In this document: piece after piece, positions 53,487 through 62,897 of the stretch | Layout of the letters: each line of letters opens with the position of its first letter | Position numbering within the stretch: position 1 is the first letter of the stretch | NCBI GenBank assembly: GCA_013288805.1 | Contig: JABDBE010000004.1 | Location: forward strand, 42,398-106,397 | DNA: 64,000 bases | Source: Acidobacteriota bacterium | GTDB taxonomy: Bacteria > Acidobacteriota > Terriglobia > Terriglobales > Acidobacteriaceae | Reading direction: 5' to 3' | Translations under genes and position numbers: made by a program | Notes under the pieces: generated by a model | The model's database searches: none | The model's input: the letters and a program-made list of their open reading frames with translations, nothing else | Told to the model about the DNA's origin: nothing

Positions 53487-54173
53487 TTATTCGCCGGTCG
53501 GGACGGACAGCGCTTCAATCTGCGCGTCCCGGTTCCCCTTCGGGCCAAGACGCCAGGCTCGGGTCTCCGGATCATATTGTCTAATTATCGTCGCGGGTGA
53601 TCCAAAAACTACGGAGTAGTCGGGGATACTTCGCGTCACCATCGAGTTGACCGCGACCACACAATTGCGGCCTATCGTCAACTCTCCTCTTGCGCACATA
53701 ATGGCAGACCCACGACCGATCCAAGACCCCCGGCCAATTCGGACTCTGCCGCCCTCGGTAATACCCTGTTGAGAGATTGGTGTCATGATATCTTCATACG
53801 CGTGATTGTGATCTAGTATGACGACCTGCTGACCGACGAGCACATCACGTTCCAAATGGATTCGATTCTTCGCCGATATCATCGTTCCATAGCCTATGGA
53901 GCAATTGTCGTCGATCACAATTACGGGCTCACCTGTGGGGTCATCGGTGGCGACGTTGAGCCACGCATCCTTTTGTACGCTGACTGAATTGCCGATGCTG
54001 ATTCTAACTGACCTTTGTCTGTCCAGATGACTCGTGAAATGAAATGATAAATTGCGTCCTTTGGACGCAAATGGATAGACCAAACTGATCCAAATGCTGT
54101 TTAGTTTGGTGAGCCCCCTGGGCAAGAGTTCCAAAGGGTCCTTGAACCGCGGCCGATGCTTCGGACGACGCAC
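53487..54173 (-). CDS. Hexapeptide-repeat acyltransferase (LbH family)
   Basis: The 228-residue protein is a left-handed beta-helix acyltransferase: VIDDNCSIGYGTMISAKNRI, QVVILDHNHAYEDI with the catalytic His region, RIGRGSWIGRGSAIMCARGE and LTIGRNCVVAVNSMVTRSIP. Length and order match the WbbJ/colanic-acid acetyltransferase type. It should O-acetylate a sugar in the cytoplasm. It precedes the SDR/ACP block on the same strand with a 54-base gap. Confidence 0.88.
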   Translation of the reverse strand: MRRPKHRPRFKDPLELLPRGLTKLNSIWISLVYPFASKGRNLSFHFTSHLDRQRSVRISIGNSVSVQKDAWLNVATDDPTGEPVIVIDDNCSIGYGTMISAKNRIHLERDVLVGQQVVILDHNHAYEDIMTPISQQGITEGGRVRIGRGSWIGRGSAIMCARGELTIGRNCVVAVNSMVTRSIPDYSVVFGSPATIIRQYDPETRAWRLGPKGNRDAQIEALSVPTGE

Positions 54174-54215
54174 GCCTTTACTCCTTAGAAATGGTTTCCA
54201 CTTGTCGGACGATGA

Positions 54216-55202
54216 TCAATACACTCTCATTTTTGGCGAAATCCGTCTAGCGAAACTGGGAGCGACGAGCGTCAGAGTCCACTTGATTGCCAGCATGGTC
54301 GTTGGCTCATACGTCATGGCCTTGTACGCCGCGTGCTTCGCTTCTTCATAACGTTTGTGTTCCAGGCACCAGTTTGCCCGGGCACTATAAACATGTCTCA
54401 GGCTCCGGACGACGGTTTTCCGCACGTCCGCCGGAAGCTTCGAGTCCAATTTCAACCACTTCTCGAACATTGACTGGGTACCTCGGAGGCGCACTTCAAC
54501 CTCGTCCCACGGGCGGCAATTTGAACCTTCGGGAGACTTACTCCGATCAAGTAACGCCAGCGGCTTATTAACATAGCAGAAGGAAGTCGCAAGAGACAGC
54601 CGGAATAGGAAATCGTGGTCCTCCGCATATCGAAGTTGAGTGTCAAACGATCCAAGCTGTTTAACAACGTCATTACGGACCAAAAGGGTAGAAACCCAAA
54701 AGGGGTCGCGGCATTTCACTAGACTTCCTAGTGCTTCAGGTTCTATTCCTAGCGTTTCTTCGTAATGTTTTCCGCTCTCGCGGAAAGCTGTCGTGTCCAT
54801 CCCGAGGTTGTCTACTAGCCTCGCGTCCGTTATACAAGCGCAACATTTACCATTGAACTGCTCGACGGCACGGACTTGCCATTCGAGTTTTTCAGGGAGC
54901 CAGACATCATCCGAGTCCAAGAATGCGACCCACTCTCCGCGAGCTTCATCGGTCCCTTTGTTCCGAGCGGCGCTTTGTCCTTGATTTGATTGGAAGAAAT
55001 AGCGGATTCGTTTTCCTCCATCGTCATCTGCGCTGATAATTTCTTGAAGGGCCTCGCCCGTTCCGTCTGTAGAGCCGTCGTCGACGACGATGACCTCGAA
55101 CTTGCGGTACGTTTGCGTCAGAACACTCCGGAGAGCGGCCTCTACCTGTCGCATCCGGTTGAAAGTCGGGATAATTACCGATACTAACGGTCCGTTGTTC
55201 AT
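54216..55202 (-). CDS. Glycosyltransferase family 2
   Basis: ATG 55202 starts a 328-residue GT-A enzyme: PLVSVIIPTFNRMRQVEAAL, FEVIVVDDGSTDGTGEALQE, QGQSAARNKGTDEARGEWVA and FLDSDDVWLPEKLEWQ (DXD). The C-terminal part carries a TPR-like helical pair (ARANWCLEHKRYEEAKHAAY). The gene at 59661-60671 has the same layout to the end, including the final ANW..GQYGKARESVSQAM and IAVKW..T..SP pieces. The two are paralogues. Sugar donor unknown. Confidence 0.9.
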   Translation of the reverse strand: MNNGPLVSVIIPTFNRMRQVEAALRSVLTQTYRKFEVIVVDDGSTDGTGEALQEIISADDDGGKRIRYFFQSNQGQSAARNKGTDEARGEWVAFLDSDDVWLPEKLEWQVRAVEQFNGKCCACITDARLVDNLGMDTTAFRESGKHYEETLGIEPEALGSLVKCRDPFWVSTLLVRNDVVKQLGSFDTQLRYAEDHDFLFRLSLATSFCYVNKPLALLDRSKSPEGSNCRPWDEVEVRLRGTQSMFEKWLKLDSKLPADVRKTVVRSLRHVYSARANWCLEHKRYEEAKHAAYKAMTYEPTTMLAIKWTLTLVAPSFARRISPKMRVY

Positions 55203-55343
55203 CGGTCGATTTCGGTATCTGTCGAAGCGCCGGATCCTAGGACCCACATCTCTATTAGAGGAGTCATATCGTCAAATTATCCTGGCAGGAGACGTCCGGA
55301 TTATCACAATGACGACTCATAACAGAGAATTTACTAACGGAAT

Positions 55344-56858
55344 TCAAGCATCCTCTTTCAGTCGCAGAACGGCTGGTACACAAATGCCGTATGCCAGCAA
55401 GAACGCGGACAGCCCCAAAGCTATTTGGGCCGTGATCCCTTCAGCTAAGCCCAGGAAGCGAATGCTAAGGCCGCCACAAAGAATTGCCGCACATACCAAC
55501 CCCACACGTACGAATGCCATTCCATACCGAGCCAAGTCCAAGCCTGTGAGCGCGCGAATCCGTATAATTTGAAGGAAGTAGCTCGCCCCAATCGCGAGTA
55601 GAGCTGCGATTTGGGCACCCACCACCCCCAGCATCTTGGAAGCGGGATAGATCGCGACGATCATAATCGCCGCAGAAGCAGCAACCGCGCGGCGGTGCAG
55701 AGCCGGTCGTCCCAAGGCGGAAAAAGCGTCCGTGACGACGCCATTCAGGACACTCAGGAGGGCTACTGCCGAGGCGACGGCCAAGGGGCCGGCGGATTTT
55801 ACATACCGAGCCCCGTAAGTGAGCCTGAGAAGAGAAGGGGCGTATAACCAGATGACGACAACAACAGGAAGCCCTAATACGATGAGCCACGAAGTAGCTT
55901 CTAACAGGACGCGGTTGAGGCGCTCGTGGTCCTCCTGAACGTGGGCGAAGGCAGGCAAGAGCGTCGAGCCCACCATGTTTTGAATGAACCCTGTTGGGGT
56001 TTGGACCAAGTAGACTGCCATCGTATACAGCCCCAACGCTGTCGGAGAGTACAGCTTGGCGAGAACGAAAATGTCAGTGCGCGTGAAGATCAAGTTCAGA
56101 AACGACAAGCCATATGCCCCCCTTGAGTAGCTCAGGAGGTCGCGAGCAGCGGCTCTGTCCCACCCGAATGATGGCAATCCAGGACACAAAATATACGATA
56201 ACAAACATCTGAAGACGTTCTCGCTACAATATCCAATTGCTAACGCCCAGACGTCACGAATGATAAAGCTAAGAATTACCGTAAGAATGACACCGCAGAC
56301 GGCACCTCCATTGCTGATTGCAGCCCAGCGCCCGAACTTCATGTCTTTCTGCGGTAGGCAGGAGCGCGGACTCATCGCGCCTTCCAGTAGGGCGCCCAGC
56401 AACGCCACGCGAAGCAACGCAGAGAGTTCCACGTTTCCATAGAATCGCGCGACGAGAGGAGCCATGACGAAAATAATGGCATAAACACCGAAACTGCGTC
56501 CCATGGCCAGCCACCAGGCTGCGTTGAGGTAAGCGGTCTCCCGTCCCCTTGGATTTCGAATGACGGACACCCTCAACCCCACGTCGGTCAGGGACCCGAC
56601 AATCGACGCGGAAGACATGACAATGGCCATGGTGCCAAAGGCGCTCGGTGCGAGAATCCGCGTCAAGAGCATGTTCCGGGCAAATCGACTCGCCTGCTCG
56701 CCGAGGCTTGCGCTTCCTAGCAGCGCGGCGCCACGAGTGGTCTTTGCCCTGAGGTTGTCCCCCAGCATCAATCGATCGATATATCCCCTGACACGGAAGT
56801 AAAGACCGGCGAAATCCATTCGTTTCCGGGAACTCGTTGGCGTCATAGATGGCGTCAA
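55344..56858 (-). CDS. Wzx-type lipid-linked oligosaccharide flippase
   Basis: The 504-residue protein has twelve to fourteen hydrophobic helices of the MOP/polysaccharide-synthesis type. Early LGSASLGEQASRFARNMLLT and RILAPSAFGTMAIVMSSASI, and SYSRGAYGLSFLNLIFTRTD in the middle, are typical of the Wzx/PST family. It flips completed repeat units across the inner membrane for Wzy-dependent polymerisation. The first ATG (56858) is used here; MDFAGL at 56819 is an alternative. The Wzy-like gene at 62898 could be its partner. Confidence 0.88.
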   Translation of the reverse strand: MTPSMTPTSSRKRMDFAGLYFRVRGYIDRLMLGDNLRAKTTRGAALLGSASLGEQASRFARNMLLTRILAPSAFGTMAIVMSSASIVGSLTDVGLRVSVIRNPRGRETAYLNAAWWLAMGRSFGVYAIIFVMAPLVARFYGNVELSALLRVALLGALLEGAMSPRSCLPQKDMKFGRWAAISNGGAVCGVILTVILSFIIRDVWALAIGYCSENVFRCLLSYILCPGLPSFGWDRAAARDLLSYSRGAYGLSFLNLIFTRTDIFVLAKLYSPTALGLYTMAVYLVQTPTGFIQNMVGSTLLPAFAHVQEDHERLNRVLLEATSWLIVLGLPVVVVIWLYAPSLLRLTYGARYVKSAGPLAVASAVALLSVLNGVVTDAFSALGRPALHRRAVAASAAIMIVAIYPASKMLGVVGAQIAALLAIGASYFLQIIRIRALTGLDLARYGMAFVRVGLVCAAILCGGLSIRFLGLAEGITAQIALGLSAFLLAYGICVPAVLRLKEDA

Positions 56859-56885
56859 AATTTATACTCTTTCACAATCGGTTAT

Positions 56886-58517
56886 CTAGAACTGGAAATA
56901 CAGAAACACCTTCGTCTGTTGGAGGGACATCAGCGAAAGGGCGAGCAACAATCCGAGCGCCAATGCCCACCGGACCGTCGGCTGCCATAGCAGCCATGGC
57001 GACGTATCAGGTTTAACCTGAGTTGAGGTTGGTGAGAATTTCGCCATGATCGTCTGGCTATTCGGCAATGCCCAAACGATGAAGAAACGGAGGGCTAGGC
57101 TTGCCGGGGCAGGGGTGCCATCTTCAGCGGGGACTGCCAGGAAATGATGGGTTTTAGTGAGAAATGTCTGTATAGGGCCAAAGTGTCCGAAGACCGTCAT
57201 AACAGTGCTTGGCACTGGAATCGGATCGACACCATGTAACCCGATCATCCCTCCGAACATCTGGAACGCCGCACCCACAGAGGGCGCACGGAACATTACT
57301 TGGGTGGCGACTACCGCCACATAGGTCAAGACAACGCTGAAGCCGACGATTCCAGCTTCGACAAGCCGTCCACGGTTCTTTGCGCTTGGCTTGGGACCGA
57401 ACCAATGCCATGCGTGGTTGGTGATCAGATAGGCGGCGTGCATCAACCCAAACAACAGGAATTGAAGTCCAGCACCATGCCAAATTCCCGCAAGCGTCAT
57501 GGTGATAAGAATTGGGATTAACACAAGAGAATTGAAAGCGCTAACCGTCTTAGCGCCGCGATTGAGCGCCCCTTGTGCTGCACGAAGTCGGCGGCGGTTG
57601 AGGTAAAGACCTATCGGATTGTAAAGCAAGGAAGTCAAATATAGGGTCAGAGTAATGTGCCAGCGCTTCCAAAACTCAATGATGTTTCTGGACTTATATG
57701 GGGAGTCGAAATTGATCGGAAATTTGATCCCGAACATGTAGGCCAACCCAATGGCCATATCCGAGTAGCCGGAAAAATCAAAATACAGTTGCAAAGAATA
57801 GGCGAGGGCATACGACCAAGTTGCAAACATCGCAAAATCGCCCGGATGCGCAAATCCGATTTTCACCACGTCGGCCAGCGGGTCAGCTAAAAGGACCTTT
57901 TTCGCCAATCCGATAATGAAGAAGCTTGTGCCGATGGATAGATTCTTGGACCGCAATCGGTAGGTATCGGGATTAAGTAATTGAGGCCCGATCTCACGAA
58001 CATGCAGTATGGGTCCAGCAATGAGGTGAGGAAATAGAGTTACAAACGCGGCGTACCGGATGAGATCGAGATCCTTTCCCCGACCGTGGTCGCAGTCAAC
58101 CAGGTATCCGATTTGTGTGAAAGTGAAGAACGAAATACCCAACGGCAGTACGACGTTGAAGTCGAATCGGGAGGGGAGCAGTGAAATCGAATGTCCCCAC
58201 GAAAGGATTGGTCCCAAGTACTTGAAGGAAAAAAGCACAATAAGATTCGCAGCAACCCCGAAGAAGAGAAGACGACTTCGGGATTTTTTGTTCTCTTCCT
58301 TCTGGCGTGCGAGCAGTCCTCGTCCGATCGCGAAATTGAACGCAATGGAGCATAGGAGCAGAATCACAAACGCGGGGTTCCAAGCGGCATAGAAGGCCAG
58401 TGAGGCTAGTACCAGCCAGCTGACCGCGTACTCTGCCCCGAGCTTGGCCACCAGATAGTAGCCCACGAGGGCTATCGGCAGAAAGATGAAGAGGAAACTA
58501 TACGACGCGAATACCAT
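56886..58517 (-). CDS. MBOAT-family O-acyltransferase (AlgI-like)
   Basis: The 543-residue membrane protein shows SYSFLFIFLPIALVGYYLVA, ILSWGHSISLLPSRFDFNVV, LPLGISFFTFTQIGYLVDCD, YFDFSGYSDMAIGLAYMFGI, NIIEFWKRWHITLTLYLTSL and MTLAGIWHGAGLQFLLFGLM with the conserved His of the family. This is the AlgI/DltB type that carries acetyl groups across the membrane. Its partner is probably the SGNH-like protein encoded upstream (58587-59645), as in AlgI with AlgX/AlgJ. Confidence 0.93.
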   Translation of the reverse strand: MVFASYSFLFIFLPIALVGYYLVAKLGAEYAVSWLVLASLAFYAAWNPAFVILLLCSIAFNFAIGRGLLARQKEENKKSRSRLLFFGVAANLIVLFSFKYLGPILSWGHSISLLPSRFDFNVVLPLGISFFTFTQIGYLVDCDHGRGKDLDLIRYAAFVTLFPHLIAGPILHVREIGPQLLNPDTYRLRSKNLSIGTSFFIIGLAKKVLLADPLADVVKIGFAHPGDFAMFATWSYALAYSLQLYFDFSGYSDMAIGLAYMFGIKFPINFDSPYKSRNIIEFWKRWHITLTLYLTSLLYNPIGLYLNRRRLRAAQGALNRGAKTVSAFNSLVLIPILITMTLAGIWHGAGLQFLLFGLMHAAYLITNHAWHWFGPKPSAKNRGRLVEAGIVGFSVVLTYVAVVATQVMFRAPSVGAAFQMFGGMIGLHGVDPIPVPSTVMTVFGHFGPIQTFLTKTHHFLAVPAEDGTPAPASLALRFFIVWALPNSQTIMAKFSPTSTQVKPDTSPWLLWQPTVRWALALGLLLALSLMSLQQTKVFLYFQF

Positions 58518-58586
58518 AGGGAATCAGAGGGAGTTCGGTAACTACTCAATCAAGGATAAAAATGTGGAAGTGTTTATACACCTGCG

Positions 58587-59645
58587 TCAGTGGGAGCTAG
58601 ATGGTGCGATCAATGATCCCTGATGCGTGACGGAGGTCGTCGCCAGATGGAGCCCGCCACAGGTTAACGTCGTCCCTTTAGGAATCGATTCACCTCGCCT
58701 GAAACGTGCCAATTGCGCCGTCATCGCGCTCATACCTTGCGCATTCAAGTGGAGGGAATTCGCGAAACACGAATCATCAACTGTGGCGTAATCGGTGATG
58801 TCAAAAAGCTGGGCGTTGCATTCTTCGGCGACGGTTCGAAATTGCTCCTTGCGGTCCGCGATAACAGCGCGAACTCTCGGGTTTTGTTCGATGACATCAG
58901 GTAAGACCGGCCCCAGCACAATGGTGAAGGGCCGACCCTCTGCCCGGACATCCCCGCAAAATTGGGCTAGATCGCCCATGCAACGCGTGCAGTGGGGAGT
59001 CAGGTCGAGAGCTTCGCTAATTCCAGCCCGAGGTCCCGCGGGACCGACATCGATTTCCAAAGGCACGGCACCGGTCTTGGTGAATGCCATGGAGGTAGGC
59101 GATGTTCGGCTGTGATAGTCATTCCAGTTCTTCCAGTACGACAGTAATCCCGAAATGTCACGATAAGTGAATTCTTCTGCCATCGTCATCCTGCCTAGCA
59201 CGTAGCGGCGAAAGACAGGGGCGGGCACGTCGACATCCGAACGGTATGCATCCCGCATTTCGATCGGGCTCGCGGCGAAGATAACCTCACGCACCGGATA
59301 AACATCTGCCAGCCGCTGGTAAAACTCCTGCGAGGTTGGCACCGAGATGCCGTTGGCTCCCAGATTGATGAAGGGACGTTTTTCTTCGTCTTGGAGCAGA
59401 TCGCTGTCGATGTCGTTGAGCGCAATACTCGCTCCACTGACGACGGTGGTTGGCGCTGAGCCAGGTCGATGTTCCCGGAGGAAGCGCATTTTTTCGTTGA
59501 GCGGCAAGTTCGGCGTGAACAATGGAGCAATCCCAAGTGACAGACACGTAAGTTCTACGACAACACAGAGGCCCAGTGCCGTTGCCAAACAGATGATGAT
59601 GTTGCGCCCGAAGCTATGCTCGTGATCGGTTTTCATGAAAGCCAT
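58587..59645 (-). CDS. SGNH-like periplasmic protein, putative O-acetylation partner of MBOAT
   Basis: The 352-residue protein (a second ATG lies at 59636) has one N-terminal membrane helix (NIIICLATALGLCVVVELTC) and then an SGNH-like fold: TTVVSGASIALNDIDSDLLQ for block I, NLGANGISVPTSQEFYQ for block II/III and SCFANSLHLNAQGMSAMT for block V. In block V the usual Asp-x-x-His is Asn-x-x-His, so the triad looks weakened or uses another acid. It is placed 69 bases from the MBOAT gene and should receive acetyl groups outside and pass them to the glycan. Confidence 0.7.
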   Translation of the reverse strand: MAFMKTDHEHSFGRNIIICLATALGLCVVVELTCLSLGIAPLFTPNLPLNEKMRFLREHRPGSAPTTVVSGASIALNDIDSDLLQDEEKRPFINLGANGISVPTSQEFYQRLADVYPVREVIFAASPIEMRDAYRSDVDVPAPVFRRYVLGRMTMAEEFTYRDISGLLSYWKNWNDYHSRTSPTSMAFTKTGAVPLEIDVGPAGPRAGISEALDLTPHCTRCMGDLAQFCGDVRAEGRPFTIVLGPVLPDVIEQNPRVRAVIADRKEQFRTVAEECNAQLFDITDYATVDDSCFANSLHLNAQGMSAMTAQLARFRRGESIPKGTTLTCGGLHLATTSVTHQGSLIAPSSSH

Positions 59646-59660
59646 TCTAGAGAGGGCTGG

Positions 59661-60671
59661 TCAGGCGAGAGACTGTGGACTTCTTTCCTGACGATAACGT
59701 ATTGTCCTGCACGCCAGCGTTGGGCTTGTCCACGTCAGAAACCATTTCACGGCGATATTGAAGCTCGGATCCAGCCGCATCGCTTGCGAGACGGATTCTC
59801 GCGCCTTTCCATATTGTCCGGTCGTCAGATACCAATTCGCCCAGCCGTTGTGGATTGAGCCCAACTGCTGTTGAATGAGCTTAACGACTTCCCCCGGCAA
59901 GCTCTGGCGAAAGCGCAGAAGTCCTTCGAGCCGGGTCTGGCCATCCCGAAGGAAAAAATCCGTCTTGGTCCATTGCGCGCTCACTCCTACATGGCGCTGT
60001 TCCACGGGCGAGCGGTCAAACCTAATGAGCGGGCGGTTTACATAACAGAAGCTCGTCAGCATCGCCAACCGAAACAAAAATTCGCTGTCCGGGCTGTACG
60101 GCAGCTTGACGTCGAGACCCCCTGTCTTCCTGATCAGGTCGGCTCGTCCCATAAAAGACGACAAACAGATCACCATGCCTGCGCCGCCCGGTCTTACGAG
60201 CAGTTTCAACGCGTCCGGGCTAACACCCATCTCTCCCTCGTGCCGGTAGCTCCCTTCCGAGAGTTGGAAGAAGGTGCGTGTTTCTGGGTGGTTCTTCAAT
60301 CGAACATCGGTATAACACCCGCCGCACTGTGGGCTAAGTCGCTCGAGAGTCTTGAACTGCCATTCCAGCTTGTCGCGTTCCCATTCATCGTCGGAGTCGA
60401 GAAAGGCGATCCACTCGCCCCGTGCTTCGGCGATTCCCTTGTTCCGAGCCGCGGCGGCACCCTGATTAACCTGGTAGTAATAGCGGACCCGATCGCCAAA
60501 GGTCTTCGCAATGGCATTCCCCGTGTCGTCCGCCGAACCGTCGTCCACAACAATGACTTCGAGGTCGGAAAACGTCTGGGTCAGCACGCTCTCAATGCAT
60601 TTCAGAACAATGGCCGGCCGCTTATAGGTCGGGATCACGACAGATACTTTAGGATTCATAAAACTCATCAC
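59661..60671 (-). CDS. Glycosyltransferase family 2, paralogue of 54216-55202
   Basis: About 336 residues (ATG 60659 is also possible). Motifs: PKVSVVIPTYKRPAIVLKCI, LEVIVVDDGSADDTGNAIAK, NQGAAAARNKGIAEARGEWI and AFLDSDDEWERDKLEWQFKT. The C-terminus again has a TPR-like segment (GWANWYLTTGQYGKARESVS). Its close match to 54216-55202 in order and wording suggests duplication within the locus. Sugar donor unknown. Confidence 0.9.
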   Translation of the reverse strand: MMSFMNPKVSVVIPTYKRPAIVLKCIESVLTQTFSDLEVIVVDDGSADDTGNAIAKTFGDRVRYYYQVNQGAAAARNKGIAEARGEWIAFLDSDDEWERDKLEWQFKTLERLSPQCGGCYTDVRLKNHPETRTFFQLSEGSYRHEGEMGVSPDALKLLVRPGGAGMVICLSSFMGRADLIRKTGGLDVKLPYSPDSEFLFRLAMLTSFCYVNRPLIRFDRSPVEQRHVGVSAQWTKTDFFLRDGQTRLEGLLRFRQSLPGEVVKLIQQQLGSIHNGWANWYLTTGQYGKARESVSQAMRLDPSFNIAVKWFLTWTSPTLACRTIRYRQERSPQSLA

Positions 60672-60674
60672 TCG

Positions 60675-61892
60675 TCACCGGGAGTGTGCGGCCTCGCTGA
60701 GGGCGCCCGCTCGGTGGGCGGCAATCGTTTCGCGATACGCGTCGAGCAGCACTCGCCCGGCGGCACCCCACGTGACTCCGGGAGCGGCTTCCAGACTCCC
60801 AGTGCGTAGCCTTTCCAGCAGGGCGCGATCTTCATGGAGCATGGTGATGTGTTGGGTCAGCGCTTCGACGTCTCCCACGCGATGCATGAGCCCTGTCTTC
60901 ATGTGGCTGCAAATCTCAGTGCAAGCCTCGGACGCGAGCGGAACGCATCCGCTGCCCATCGCCTCCGCGATCACCAAACCAAAACCTTCTTCGATACTGG
61001 GAAGTACCAGAATGTCGCTCTTTCGCATCAACTCCGGCACGTCGTTGCGATGACCCAAAACTTTCACACTCGGATGTGCGAGCATCGGCGCCAGTTTTTT
61101 CTGGTAGTCCGGCAGGAATTCTCCGGCAATCAGGAACGTTCCGCTTTTCGAAGCCGGGGATCGAAGCCACGCCTCGAGCGCGTAGTGCAGACCTTTCCGC
61201 ACCGCGCACACTCCCACGGATATCATCGTCAGCCCGCGCTTCGGGTCTCGCGGCTCGTTGCCGGGGTAGAACACCTTTTCGTCATATCCGTAGGTGTGTC
61301 GCGCCAATTGCTCTGGGGCATATCCTTTATCCAGGAAGGTTTTCACCACAAAATCCGAAGGACAAAGCACACGCGTTGCCAGCCTGTATTCACTTTCTTC
61401 TTTATGCAATTTCTCTGCGTCGAATGCATGCTCGTGGTCGGGCGGCAGCACGATGCCCAAGCGGCCGCATTCCTTTTGCACAACCTCCATCGCAAATCCC
61501 GTATGCGCGTTGCATCTTTCCAGGGCGGTCGGGATCCCCAGCCGCTTTGCCGTCGCGAGCGTTTCCATTGCCCCTAACGGCCAGGCGTGAATGATGTCGA
61601 TCTTCCCCACCAATTTCTTGAGTCGGCGGGCCACTATGTGATCGTGCAAGGCACAGGCCCGCATCGTTCCCAGGATCTTATACGGCAGCCGTAGTTTGCC
61701 CCTTGCCAGGGTGGGCGAGACTCTCACGTTCGATGCCACCGGACGGGAAATCGAGGCCGGAAAAACTAACACGTCTGCTCCTGCAGCCGCTAGGCCGTTC
61801 ACCTGTTGCCACGCGATGCCGCAGATCCTGTCGGCACCAAGCCTCAGGGGAAAGCTGAACAGAACGCGCACGCGGTTATTACTGTCGCTCAT
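60675..61892 (-). CDS. Glycosyltransferase family 4
   Basis: ATG 61892 gives a 405-residue GT-B enzyme. The N-terminal domain includes VRVLFSFPLRLGADRICGIA and HAWPLGAMETLATAKRLGIP. The C-terminal donor-binding domain has GLTMISVGVCAVRKGLHYAL, VKVLGHRNDVPELMRKSDIL and VLPSIEEGFGLVIAEAMGSG with the E-x7-E motif. It transfers a hexose-type residue with retention. It is spaced three bases from the GT2 gene, so translation is probably coupled. Confidence 0.92.
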   Translation of the reverse strand: MSDSNNRVRVLFSFPLRLGADRICGIAWQQVNGLAAAGADVLVFPASISRPVASNVRVSPTLARGKLRLPYKILGTMRACALHDHIVARRLKKLVGKIDIIHAWPLGAMETLATAKRLGIPTALERCNAHTGFAMEVVQKECGRLGIVLPPDHEHAFDAEKLHKEESEYRLATRVLCPSDFVVKTFLDKGYAPEQLARHTYGYDEKVFYPGNEPRDPKRGLTMISVGVCAVRKGLHYALEAWLRSPASKSGTFLIAGEFLPDYQKKLAPMLAHPSVKVLGHRNDVPELMRKSDILVLPSIEEGFGLVIAEAMGSGCVPLASEACTEICSHMKTGLMHRVGDVEALTQHITMLHEDRALLERLRTGSLEAAPGVTWGAAGRVLLDAYRETIAAHRAGALSEAAHSR

Positions 61893-61902
61893 AATTTCTC
61901 TT

Positions 61903-62658
61903 TTAGGCCGCTTCTTGCTCGTTATTTCTGAGGTATAGGGTCGTTTCACCCCGCTGTAACCTTGAGAATCCTTCTGCGACCGAGTTAACCGCTTCGCTGC
62001 ACCCCGGCCTAAACCGGTCGTGTAATTCGATCATCAAGCAGCGCACACTCTTTATCCAGTCGCCAGCTTCGAATACCTCCTTCTCAGCGCCTTCAATGTC
62101 TATTTTGGCTAGGTCGACGGCTTGGATTTGCAGTTCCTTCATGAGAGTGGGCATTGTCATGGCACGAACTTTAACGCCAGGCCCTTCGCGAGTTACAAAC
62201 GCCCAGTTTCCGCTGACCCCGCTCGCTGGATCGGCCTCACAAACACCAATCTCTCCGTCTCGGCTCCAGAGAGCTGCATGAATCGGGATGATCGCTGGAT
62301 AGGGGCGAACGTTTCTGGCGAGTAAGTCGAAGTTCGAGGCCTCGGCTTCCATCGCAATGATCTTCGCTCCCGGGTATTTATGGGCGAAGAAGATCGAAGC
62401 CATCCCGACGTTGGCCCCAGCATCAACAATCACTCTCGGAGAAAACGGCAGGTCAAACGCATACTGTCCCCAGAGCAGAATCTGCACATATGTTGCCTCG
62501 TCCGAAGTCTTAAGTCGGAGATGCACGGGGTTTCGAATATATGGAGGACGTATAGCGACCTCCTTGGGGTGTCCGAACAGGCGATATGCGGATATAGCCA
62601 GAAGGCCACGAAGTCCGTAATTGCCGTAGTACCAGGTCAGACCGTCGCGAAAGCTCAT
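61903..62658 (-). CDS. FkbM-family methyltransferase
   Basis: The 251-residue protein has the FkbM pattern: VIVDAGANVGMASIFFAHKY, PGAKIIAMEAEASNFDLLAR and VDLAKIDIEGAEKEVFEAGD. These O-methylate sugars in surface glycans. It lies ten bases before the GT4 start on the same strand and so is co-expressed with it. Confidence 0.9.
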   Translation of the reverse strand: MSFRDGLTWYYGNYGLRGLLAISAYRLFGHPKEVAIRPPYIRNPVHLRLKTSDEATYVQILLWGQYAFDLPFSPRVIVDAGANVGMASIFFAHKYPGAKIIAMEAEASNFDLLARNVRPYPAIIPIHAALWSRDGEIGVCEADPASGVSGNWAFVTREGPGVKVRAMTMPTLMKELQIQAVDLAKIDIEGAEKEVFEAGDWIKSVRCLMIELHDRFRPGCSEAVNSVAEGFSRLQRGETTLYLRNNEQEAA

Positions 62659-62897
62659 GACGTTGTTTTTACCTGCTTTTTACGTTCCCGCCCTCAGGAT
62701 AACAATGTTGTTTGAATCTGCACCGGACGGGGAACATTTAGAAATTGGAACCGTAAAATTCCGCTTTGAGCCTGCCAATAAGATAGTGAGCCGATATCGC
62801 TAAATCCCGCGCGCTCGTAAGTATGAGGCCTTGGGCGATGCTCATCTGGACTTTCTCATGGTGTCAGAGGTTCCGCGGAAACTTAAGCATCGTCTGT

